Shown here piece by piece: positions 34,719 to 40,606 of a stretch of DNA of 40,606 nt. The stretch covers positions 1-40,606 of the forward strand of contig JAGBVG010000064.1 of the NCBI GenBank assembly GCA_017630455.1. Reading direction: 5' to 3'. The translations under genes and the position numbers were made by a program. Origin of the DNA: Alistipes sp. GTDB lineage: Bacteria > Bacteroidota > Bacteroidia > Bacteroidales > Rikenellaceae. A model generated the notes under the pieces. That model was given only the letters and a program-made list of their open reading frames with translations, was not told where the DNA came from and did not search any database. Numbering within the stretch: the stretch's first letter is position 1; every line of letters begins with the position of its first letter.

Positions 34719-35441
34719 TTAAAAATCGAGGAGGCGATATTTGAGTCTCGTCTCCGCCATAGAGGTTATCTCCTCGAAATGCCACCACTCGCGGCGATAC
34801 GGCACAAGACCTGCCTCGCGCATAACCTCGATAAGCAATATTCGGTTATTCGCCGCCTCGAGCGATATAACTCCCTTAGTCACCTGCTCGGCAGCATATC
34901 GCTTATATACCGCCACGGTTCGTGTATTGGGATCATCTGTATCGGGAGTTGCCTTGACCGACGATGCCGCCGTGAGATCATCAAACGGCGTACCCATATC
35001 GAGTGGCACGCCATCCAATGTCGCAATCGTGAGATCCACCGCAACGCCATAGTTATGACGTCCGCCGCGCGATCCATCTGCCACAAAACTCTCCAACGCC
35101 GTACCCTCCACACACTTGCGCATACGACGCTGAACGCTTATAGGTCGTGCAGCATCATATATAAGAAGCGTATACTCGGGATGGCGCAACTGCAGTATCC
35201 GCTGCGCCTCGACAACTTTGTGCGCAAATTCATACTCGAGATAAGCCCTCTCCAGGTCGCCATACATATCCACACCCACGAAATTATCCTCTGTGGAGTA
35301 CTTCAGCTCCACAAGTACACTCTCATCAAGACTGCGAACATCCACAAGGCCACACTCCTGCATCTTATCATCCAACGTAGTCTGCGCCGCAGCAGCCACC
35401 CAGGGCATAAGCACACATATCATCAATAGCAATCTACTCAT
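34719..35441 (-). CDS. Exported M15 D-alanyl-D-alanine dipeptidase (VanX-like)
   Basis: A zinc dipeptidase of 240 residues with a signal peptide (1-19, ending VAAAAQ), so it probably acts in the periplasm. The zinc ligands are H129 and D136 in SRGGRHNYGVAVDL and H221 in EWWHFE, with catalytic E218 and the substrate arginine R99 in DAARP. The H-to-D (7) and E-to-H (3) spacings equal those of VanX. Here the likely role is peptidoglycan turnover or recycling of D-Ala-D-Ala, not vancomycin resistance, because no vanHA genes are present. The ATG at 35441 is preferred over an upstream start that would place 29 residues before the signal peptide. GGAGG lies 6 nt upstream. Confidence 0.9.
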   Translation of the reverse strand: MSRLLLMICVLMPWVAAAAQTTLDDKMQECGLVDVRSLDESVLVELKYSTEDNFVGVDMYGDLERAYLEYEFAHKVVEAQRILQLRHPEYTLLIYDAARPISVQRRMRKCVEGTALESFVADGSRGGRHNYGVAVDLTIATLDGVPLDMGTPFDDLTAASSVKATPDTDDPNTRTVAVYKRYAAEQVTKGVISLEAANNRILLIEVMREAGLVPYRREWWHFEEITSMAETRLKYRLLDF

Positions 35442-35462
35442 AAAAACCTCCGCTTTATAGAG

Positions 35463-35494
35463 CAAAAGTATATATTTCACACGATAAAAGCAAC
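35463..35494 (-). promoter_or_regulatory. Promoter of the M15 dipeptidase gene
   Basis: GTTG (35494-35491), a 20-nt spacer and TACTTTTG (35470-35463) on the minus strand. The start site near 35456 gives a short leader containing GGAGG before the ATG. Confidence 0.75.
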
Positions 35495-35555
35495 AATTCA
35501 GAAATCCCGACGCGAACTTTCTTTCCAAAGCGTATCATATTCCACATTTTTTGAT

Positions 35556-35563
35556 TATCTTTG
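35556..35563 (+). promoter_or_regulatory. -7 element of the nusB promoter
   Basis: TATCTTTG at 35556-35563 has no clear TTG at the usual -33 position. A start near 35570 gives a leader of about 33 nt before the nusB ATG. Confidence 0.6.
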
Positions 35564-35602
35564 CCGCGCATTAAAGCACTAAACCGATTCAGTTCATTAA
35601 TT

Positions 35603-36538
35603 ATGTTGAGTAGAAGATTGCTCAGAGTAAAGGTTGCCAAGGCACTTTACGCACATCTTAAATCAGGCTCCGATAACCTTAAGGCTACGGAGAGAAACCT
35701 CATTGAATCTATCGACAAAGCATACGACCTCTATTTCCAGATGATGTCATTCATCACCGAGGTGGCACGTTATGCCGAAAGCCGCATAGAACTTAACAAG
35801 CAGAAGAAACTTGCAACGTACGAGGATCTAAATCCAAATCGTCGATTTGTTGACAACAAGATTATCCGCCTTATCGAGAATAGCGACTCGGTAAACGATT
35901 ATCTTGCCTCGCACAAGCTTACCTGGGCTAAGAATCCCGATGCCGCAAAGGATGTATACAATCGCCTTGTAGAGACTGAGTTCTACAATAAGTATATGTC
36001 GCAGTCTATCAACACCTTTACCGACGACAAGAAGTTTGTAGAGGAGTTTTTCCAGTGGTTGGAGCAGGACGAGGAGTTGGCAGAGATCATCACCGAGATG
36101 TCTATAATGTGGGCTGACGACTATGGTTTCGCACTTTATCTCGCTATGCGCACCGTGCAGCACACCAAGGCGAGCCACGAGGAGATTCGTGTGCTTCCAA
36201 AGTTCAAGAGCGAGGAGGATTTGGATTTCGCAAAGACCCTACTTATTAAGTCATTGGTGCAGTACGAGGATAACCAGGAGGTTGTTGATCGCTACTCAAA
36301 GAACTGGGATGTGGAGCGCGTGGTGTTTATGGATTGCTTGATTATCTCGATTGCCATTGTGGAGCTTACGCTGTTCGAGTCAATTCCAGTTAAGGTTACC
36401 CTCGACGAGTGGATCGACATCGCGAAATACTACTCTTCACCAACCAGCAGCAACTTTGTCAATGGCGTATTGGATAAGATTGTTGCCGAATTTATGGAGA
36501 GCGGTCGCATAAACAAGAGCGGTCGCGGCTTGCTATAA
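35603..36538 (+). CDS. nusB: Transcription antitermination factor NusB (long form)
   Basis: NusB binds the boxA RNA of rRNA operons with NusE and helps antitermination. The 311-residue protein is the extended form found in Bacteroidetes. LLRVKVAKALYAHLKSGS begins the N-terminal half, and the classical NusB fold is in the C-terminal half: DRYSKNWDVERVVFMDCLIISIAIVELTLF, then IPVKVTLDEWIDIAKYYSSPTSSNFVNGVLDKI, the conserved NusB end. The ATG at 35603 is preferred; a TTG at 35561 overlaps the promoter. It is followed at 21 nt by a DUF1573 gene and then yajC, a common Bacteroidetes neighbourhood. Confidence 0.92.
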   Translation: MLSRRLLRVKVAKALYAHLKSGSDNLKATERNLIESIDKAYDLYFQMMSFITEVARYAESRIELNKQKKLATYEDLNPNRRFVDNKIIRLIENSDSVNDYLASHKLTWAKNPDAAKDVYNRLVETEFYNKYMSQSINTFTDDKKFVEEFFQWLEQDEELAEIITEMSIMWADDYGFALYLAMRTVQHTKASHEEIRVLPKFKSEEDLDFAKTLLIKSLVQYEDNQEVVDRYSKNWDVERVVFMDCLIISIAIVELTLFESIPVKVTLDEWIDIAKYYSSPTSSNFVNGVLDKIVAEFMESGRINKSGRGLL

Positions 36539-36548
36539 TCCCACACTT

Positions 36549-36555
36549 AAGGAGG
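36549..36555 (+). promoter_or_regulatory. Strong Shine-Dalgarno before the DUF1573 gene
   Basis: AAGGAGG is followed by GGGT and the ATG at 36560. Bacteroidetes genes seldom carry a real Shine-Dalgarno sequence, so a near-perfect one stands out. The spacing is short (4 nt). Confidence 0.55.
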
Positions 36556-36559
36556 GGGT

Positions 36560-37015
36560 ATGAGACGTTGGTGGGTCATAGCGACTATCGTTGCAGCGAT
36601 AATTGCCACTGTGGCACTTGTTTTGCTTATCACACACCCAAATACCGACAACAACACCCCTGTAGCACAGCTGACCGAGGTAGAATATGGCGGCATCACA
36701 GCCGAATATAACGGCGACGGCGTTTGTGAAGTATTAGTTGAGTTGGGCACAGTACCTCGCTCTACCACAACAACAAAGAGCATACGCATCATAAACCAAA
36801 GCGCCACACCATTAGTCTTAGTAGACTACTCCACCTTGTGCCGATGTATGTGGCTTGAGTACTCGCGAGAGCCTATACCCTCGGACAAGTATCGCGACAT
36901 AGAGCTAATATTCGATTCGCGTGGTGAGTGGGGCTCTGTTGGAAACTTTATGGAGATTACAACCTCCTCAGCCGACACACCCATAGTGCTGTGGATTGAT
37001 GCCGATGTAGAATAA
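36560..37015 (+). CDS. DUF1573-like membrane-anchored protein
   Basis: A 151-residue protein with one N-terminal membrane helix (about 5-25) and a small external Ig-like domain. VELGTVPRSTTTTKSIRIINQSATPLVLVDYSTLCRC is the DUF1573 pattern, a G-x-V/I start, an N-x-G/S-x-x-P-L-x-L middle and a Cys-x-Cys (here CRC). The role is unknown; the fold resembles chaperone-like or MSP domains. It lies between nusB and yajC (21 and 79 nt away). Confidence 0.8.
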   Translation: MRRWWVIATIVAAIIATVALVLLITHPNTDNNTPVAQLTEVEYGGITAEYNGDGVCEVLVELGTVPRSTTTTKSIRIINQSATPLVLVDYSTLCRCMWLEYSREPIPSDKYRDIELIFDSRGEWGSVGNFMEITTSSADTPIVLWIDADVE

Positions 37016-37094
37016 ATATTGTGATGATACAATATATATAATATTTAAACGTTATCACGAGAAGCAAACAGATAAACATTAAAACTATAGAATT

Positions 37095-37451
37095 ATGAAT
37101 TTACTTTTTATTGATGGTGAGGTAGTAGAGGCTGCACAGGAGGTTGTTGAGACTGCAGCAGCTCAGCCTGCAACTGGCAGCAGTTGGTCATTCTGGATTA
37201 TGATCGTAGCAATGATCGCTATTATGTACTTCTTTATGTGGCGTCCAGAGTCTAAGCGTCGCAAGCAGATGGAGGCTTTCCGCAATGGCTTGAAGAAGGG
37301 TGACAAGATTATCACCGCTGGTGGTATCTACGGCACTGTTAAGGAGGTGCAGCCTACATCACTTCTTATCGAGGTAGACAGCAACGTAACACTCCGCATT
37401 GCAAAGGAGATGGTTGTTGGCGATCCTACAAACGGCATTCAGCAGCAGTAA
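37095..37451 (+). CDS. yajC: Preprotein translocase subunit YajC
   Basis: A 118-residue accessory subunit of the Sec translocon (SecDF-YajC). There is one membrane helix (about 35-53, WSFWIMIVAMIAIMYFFMW), and then the conserved cytoplasmic motif RPESKRRKQMEAFRNGLKKGDKIITAGGIYG. The N-terminal 34 residues are longer than in E. coli and acidic/Ala-rich. The C-terminus ends in Gln repeats (QQQ), the codons of which form one arm of a hairpin around the stop. secD is not in the window. Confidence 0.92.
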   Translation: MNLLFIDGEVVEAAQEVVETAAAQPATGSSWSFWIMIVAMIAIMYFFMWRPESKRRKQMEAFRNGLKKGDKIITAGGIYGTVKEVQPTSLLIEVDSNVTLRIAKEMVVGDPTNGIQQQ

Positions 37452-37463
37452 ACTGCTGCTGAA
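37438..37463 (+). promoter_or_regulatory. Hairpin with the yajC stop codon in its loop
   Basis: An 11-bp perfect inverted repeat TTCAGCAGCAG/CTGCTGCTGAA (37438-37448, 37453-37463) leaves a 4-nt loop TAAA, whose first three bases are the yajC stop codon. The Rho-independent terminator at 37476 follows 12 nt later. A role in termination, mRNA stability or ribosome release is inferred only. Confidence 0.7.
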
Positions 37464-37552
37464 ACGGACATATACGCCCTCCTTTGATAAGGAGGGCTTT
37501 TTCATTTATAACACCTCCACAACCTATAAACTGCTGCTGAAACGGAGATATA
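37449..37552 (+). repeat. Direct repeat flanking the yajC terminator
   Basis: The 26-nt unit starting TAAACTGCTGCTGAAACGGA occurs at 37449-37474 and again at 37527-37552 with one mismatch. The first copy overlaps the yajC stop and hairpin; the second has no hairpin partner nearby and is followed by AT/CT-rich sequence. It looks like a small local duplication of the yajC 3' junction. Confidence 0.8.
37476..37503 (+). terminator. Terminator of nusB-yajC cluster
   Basis: A 9-bp perfect stem GCCCTCCTT/AAGGAGGGC (37476-37484, 37489-37497) with a 4-nt TGAT loop, followed by TTTTT. Confidence 0.93.
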
Positions 37553-37609
37553 AATCCTCTCTCTCAACTATAGTTTTCTTAGGCAAAGAGGAGTAAATGT
37601 AGCTACAAA

Positions 37610-37641
37610 TTTGCAGATTTGGGTTTATTTGCCTACTTTTG
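37610..37641 (+). promoter_or_regulatory. Promoter of folE-mnmA
   Basis: TTTG (37610-37613), a 20-nt spacer and TACTTTTG (37634-37641). The start site is near 37648, about 20 nt before the folE ATG at 37669. Confidence 0.8.
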
Positions 37642-37668
37642 TCCTGTTACACACATATAACTTATAGT

Positions 37669-38271
37669 ATGAACGAGTTGACACCAAACTACTACAGAGA
37701 AGATATATACAACCAGGAGCGCATCGAGGAACTTATGGGACACTACCGCGAGATCCTTCGACTCCTCGGCGAGGATCCCGATCGCGAGGGTCTCATCAAG
37801 ACTCCAGAGCGCGTGGCTAAGGCTATGTCATTCATCACCAAGGGCTATGCTCAGGACCCTATCGCCATTCTCCGCTCGGCAATGTTCAAGGAGGAGTATC
37901 AGCAGATGGTATTGGTGAAGGATATCGAGTTGTTCTCGGTATGCGAGCACCATATGCTTCCGTTTATCGGCAAGGCCCACGTGGCATATATCCCTAATGG
38001 ACACATCACTGGATTGTCGAAGATCGCTCGCGTCGTGGAGTGCTTCGCACGCCGCCTCCAGGTTCAGGAGCGTCTCACGGTACAGATTCGCGACTGCATC
38101 CAGCAGGCACTCAATCCGCTCGGCGTGGCTGTGGTCATCGAGGCAAGCCACACCTGTATGCAGATGCGCGGCGTGGAGAAGCAGCGTTCTGTGACCTCTA
38201 CATCGGCATTTACGGGCGTATTCCTCTCCGACCCTCGTACTCGTGACGAGTTTATGCAGTTGATTCGCTAA
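37669..38271 (+). CDS. folE: GTP cyclohydrolase I
   Basis: Makes 7,8-dihydroneopterin triphosphate from GTP, the first step of folate (and queuosine) synthesis. The 200-residue protein has the zinc ligands C92 and H95 in VCEHHMLPF and C163 in [10 protein letters not shown], matching E. coli C110, H113 and C181. [23 protein letters not shown] is the conserved core. The ATG at 37669 is preferred; an alternative at 37639 lies within the promoter. It is 18 nt before mnmA and probably co-transcribed. Confidence 0.96.
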   Translation: MNELTPNYYREDIYNQERIEELMGHYREILRLLGEDPDREGLIKTPERVAKAMSFITKGYAQDPIAILRSAMFKEEYQQMVLVKDIELFSVCEHHMLPFIGKAHVAYIPNGHITGLSKIARVVECFARRLQVQERLTVQIRDCIQQALNPLGVAVVIEASHTCMQMRGVEKQRSVTSTSAFTGVFLSDPRTRDEFMQLIR

Positions 38272-38289
38272 TTCAAACATCGTACTATT

Positions 38290-39465
38290 ATGCGCGTTGT
38301 CGTAGGACTATCTGGAGGCGTCGACTCCTCGGTGGCAGCTTACCTCCTCAAGGAGCAGGGTCACGAGGTGATAGGCCTCTTTATGCGCAATTGGCACGAC
38401 ACCACAGGTACATTGGAGGGTGATTGTCCTTGGTATGACGACCAGGTTTTTGCCGAGTTGGTGGCCAAGCGTCTCGACATAGAGTTCCATTACGTCGACC
38501 TCTCGGAGCAGTATCGCAAGAGGGTTGTGGAGTATATGTTCTCGGAGTACGAAAAAGGTCGCACACCCAATCCCGATGTGCTATGTAACCGTGAGATTAA
38601 GTTTGACGTCTTCCTCAAGGAGGCACTCAAGTTAGGCGCTGAGCGCGTCGCTACTGGACACTACTGCCGCCGCGAGGAGGTCATTGATAGTGACGGAGTT
38701 ACTCACTACAAACTATTAGCTGGCAACGACCCTAATAAGGATCAGAGTTACTTTCTCTGCCAGCTCACACAGGAGCAGCTGAGCTACGCAATGTTTCCCA
38801 TTGGCGAGCTGCTAAAACCCGAGGTGCGACGCATAGCCGAGGAGCAGAAACTCGCCACGGCAAAGCGCAAGGATTCGCAAGGCATCTGCTTCGTGGGCAA
38901 GGTCGATCTACCCGTTTTCCTACAGCAGAAACTTGCCGCCAAGGAGGGTAACGTACACGAGATTCTACCCCACTCGCCACGCTTCGCGAGAGAGTGTGAC
39001 GCAGATGATTACAAAGCTCTTAGCGAGCCATATCGCCTCACTGTGCGCGATGGCAAGAAGATAGGCACACACCAGGGTGCACACTTCTACACCATCGGTC
39101 AGCGCAAGGGTTTAGGTATCGGAGGCCGCAAAGAGTCGCTCTTTGTCATCGGCACCGACGTCAAGGAGAACGTCATATACGTCGGCGAGGGAGATAACCA
39201 CCCAGGATTGTATCGCAAGGCGCTGCATATTCTTCCCGAGGAGATTCACTGGGTCGATCCGTCGCACGCTATGCGCGTTGGCGAGCGCCGGAGATATATG
39301 GTGCGCATACGCTATCGTCAGCCACTGCAGGGCGCAGAACTCATTATGGAGGAGGATGGTCTTTATATCCTTTTCGACGAGCCGCAACGAGGCATCACAG
39401 CTGGACAATTTGCTGCGTGGTATGACGGCGAGAGTGTTGAGGGTAGCGGTGTGATAGAGAAGTAG
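38290..39465 (+). CDS. mnmA: tRNA 2-thiouridine synthetase MnmA
   Basis: Adds sulfur to the wobble uridine 34 of Lys, Glu and Gln tRNAs using ATP. The 391 residues contain the PP-loop GLSGGVDSSVAAYLL (6-20), with catalytic cysteines C99 in PNPDVLCNREIKF and C200 in DSQGICFVGK, and the C-terminal beta domain (GQRKGLGIGG, AGQFAAWYDGE). The length is a little above the 360 or so of E. coli because of short insertions. It ends at a terminator that overlaps the stop codon. Confidence 0.95.
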   Translation: MRVVVGLSGGVDSSVAAYLLKEQGHEVIGLFMRNWHDTTGTLEGDCPWYDDQVFAELVAKRLDIEFHYVDLSEQYRKRVVEYMFSEYEKGRTPNPDVLCNREIKFDVFLKEALKLGAERVATGHYCRREEVIDSDGVTHYKLLAGNDPNKDQSYFLCQLTQEQLSYAMFPIGELLKPEVRRIAEEQKLATAKRKDSQGICFVGKVDLPVFLQQKLAAKEGNVHEILPHSPRFARECDADDYKALSEPYRLTVRDGKKIGTHQGAHFYTIGQRKGLGIGGRKESLFVIGTDVKENVIYVGEGDNHPGLYRKALHILPEEIHWVDPSHAMRVGERRRYMVRIRYRQPLQGAELIMEEDGLYILFDEPQRGITAGQFAAWYDGESVEGSGVIEK

Positions 39466-39499
39466 GTGTATAGTTTTGTGCTATATGCCTATTTTTTTT
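39463..39499 (+). terminator. Terminator overlapping the mnmA stop
   Basis: An 11-bp stem TAGGTGTATAG/CTATATGCCTA (39463-39473, 39481-39491, two G-U pairs) with a TTTTGTG loop is followed by eight T. The stem begins with the mnmA stop codon itself. Confidence 0.85.
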
Positions 39500-39531
39500 A
39501 ACCGTATAGCCCACTTTTTGCATATAAAATT

Positions 39532-39563
39532 ATTGCTTTTTTAAAAAATATTATTTACTTTTG
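39532..39563 (+). promoter_or_regulatory. Promoter of ppdK
   Basis: ATTG (39532-39535), a 20-nt spacer and TACTTTTG (39556-39563). The start site near 39570 gives a leader of about 77 nt. Confidence 0.8.
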
Positions 39564-39646
39564 TAAGCTATTCAACCCCAAAAGGCATAAACAGAGTAGC
39601 AAAACACAGAATAAAATCATTTTAACTAATTATAAAATAGACAATT

Positions 39647-40606
39647 ATGGCAGATGTAAAACGTGTCTACACCTTCGGTAACAAAGAGGCTGAGGGTAAT
39701 GGCAAGATGCGAGAGTTGCTTGGCGGTAAGGGTGCTAACCTTGCTGAGATGAACTTGATTGGTATTCCTGTACCTCCAGGATTCACCATCACAACCGACA
39801 CTTGTTCGGAGTATTACAAGGAGGGTAAGGAGCGTGTTATCGAGTTGTTGCGCCCAGAGGTTGAGGCTGCAATCAAGAACATCGAAAACCTCACAGGTCG
39901 TAAGTTCAACGATGTAAACCTCCCACTTCTCGTATCAGTACGTTCTGGTGCTCGTGCGTCAATGCCAGGTATGATGGATACCATCCTTAACCTCGGTATG
40001 AACGACGAGGCTGTTGAGGCTATGGCTAAGCTCTCTGGCAACCCACGTTTTGCTTGGGACTCATACCGTCGTTTCGTACAGATGTACGGTGACGTAGTAC
40101 TCGATATGAAGCCACAGTCTAAGGAGGATCACGATCCATTTGAGGTTATCATCGACGCTCAGAAGGAGAAGCGCGGTGTTAAGAACGATACAGATCTTAC
40201 AACTGAGGATTTGAAGGAGCTCGTTGTAGAGTTCAAGAAGGCTATCAAGGCTCAGACTGGTAAGGAGTTCCCAACAAGCGCTTGGGATCAGCTTTGGGGT
40301 GCTATCTGCGCAGTATTCGGTTCTTGGATGAACGAGCGCGCTATCCTCTATCGTAAGCTCAACAACATCCCTGAGGAGTGGGGAACTGCAGTTTCTGTAC
40401 AGGCAATGGTATTCGGTAATATGGGTGAGAACTCAGCAACTGGTGTAGCATTCTCACGTGACGCTGCTACTGGCGAGAACATCTTCAACGGCGAGTATTT
40501 GATCAACGCTCAGGGTGAGGACGTTGTTGCAGGTATCCGCACACCACAGCAGATTACTATCGAGGGTTCTAAGCGTTGGGCTGCTGCTCAGAACATCTCT
40601 GAGGAG
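39647..40606 (+). CDS. ppdK: Pyruvate phosphate dikinase, N-terminal part (partial)
   Basis: Interconverts pyruvate, ATP and phosphate with phosphoenolpyruvate, AMP and diphosphate; used in anaerobes for glycolysis and gluconeogenesis with PPi. The first 320 codons are in the window and the frame is open at the right edge. [29 protein letters not shown] starts the ATP-grasp domain, [15 protein letters not shown] and [19 protein letters not shown] (conserved Arg and ATP-binding segment) follow, and [21 protein letters not shown] matches the next block. The phosphohistidine and PEP domains lie beyond the window. It has its own promoter. Confidence 0.96.
   Translation, partial: MADVKRVYTFGNKEAEGNGKMRELLGGKGANLAEMNLIGIPVPPGFTITTDTCSEYYKEGKERVIELLRPEVEAAIKNIENLTGRKFNDVNLPLLVSVRSGARASMPGMMDTILNLGMNDEAVEAMAKLSGNPRFAWDSYRRFVQMYGDVVLDMKPQSKEDHDPFEVIIDAQKEKRGVKNDTDLTTEDLKELVVEFKKAIKAQTGKEFPTSAWDQLWGAICAVFGSWMNERAILYRKLNNIPEEWGTAVSVQAMVFGNMGENSATGVAFSRDAATGENIFNGEYLINAQGEDVVAGIRTPQQITIEGSKRWAAAQNISEE

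Noticed and set aside
34779-35429. 216-codon rightward frame opposite the M15 dipeptidase
   Set aside because: Antisense to a gene with all five catalytic/zinc residues in place. No start context or promoter of its own.
34719-35441. Vancomycin-resistance VanX
   Set aside because: The active site matches, but the protein is exported and no vanH/vanA or vanRS genes are near. Peptidoglycan turnover is more likely.

Overview
The window looks like chromosomal core DNA of an anaerobic gut-type Bacteroidales bacterium, most likely Rikenellaceae (Alistipes or a close relative). Several things support this. Core promoters follow the Bacteroidetes pattern (TTG-type -33, 18-20 nt spacer, TANNTTTG -7). 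The window also has BACON-domain and other lipoproteins, DUF4836 and DUF1573 proteins, a long NusB, a CBM20-GH77 amylomaltase, pyruvate phosphate dikinase, and a cysteate-synthase-like enzyme, which fits a sulfonolipid-making lineage. The genus is an inference. No phage, insertion sequence, integrase or CRISPR array is visible.

Layout, left to right. 1-1.9 kb: the start of a leftward lipoprotein gene with a long leader, an Hsp20 chaperone, and a leftward pair of small membrane proteins (zinc ribbon, Cys-rich). 2.0-7.6 kb: a rightward cluster of trkA, deoxynucleoside kinase, RNA m5C methyltransferase, MerR regulator, Nif3-like protein and coiled-coil zinc-ribbon protein. 7.8-12.0 kb: leftward panC-panD followed by two large lipoproteins. 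12.1-18.0 kb: a leftward five-gene cluster (DUF4836, LolD-like ATPase, FtsX-like permease, GNAT, ABC-F). 18.2-21.2 kb: leftward regulator, lgt, HU-SPOR protein and GtrA. 21.3 kb: tRNA-Arg(CCG). 21.5-24.6 kb: leftward HAD hydrolase and malQ. 24.9-29.9 kb: rightward gyrB, udk, a C25-peptidase-like lipoprotein and a BACON lipoprotein. 29.9-34.0 kb: a leftward four-gene cluster (cysteate synthase, manA, LuxR-type regulator, iron alcohol dehydrogenase). 34.2-40.6 kb: DUF456, an exported M15 dipeptidase (leftward), nusB-DUF1573-yajC, folE-mnmA, and the start of ppdK.

Most genes are housekeeping: pantothenate synthesis, nucleotide salvage, translation and RNA modification, DNA topology, envelope lipid modification and protein export. 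The less understood content is the envelope lipoproteins. Three of them carry four copies of what looks like one beta-rich module with an hGxYTh signature, and one has the His/Cys arrangement of caspase-fold C25 peptidases. Other points of note are two interleaved divergent promoters between trkA and a Cys-rich membrane protein, a His-rich linker in a LuxR regulator with a degenerate receiver, a Cys/His insertion in the small heat-shock protein, G/C-tract leaders upstream of two lipoprotein genes, and a yajC stop codon in the loop of an 11-bp hairpin. No obviously new defence or mobile system was found.
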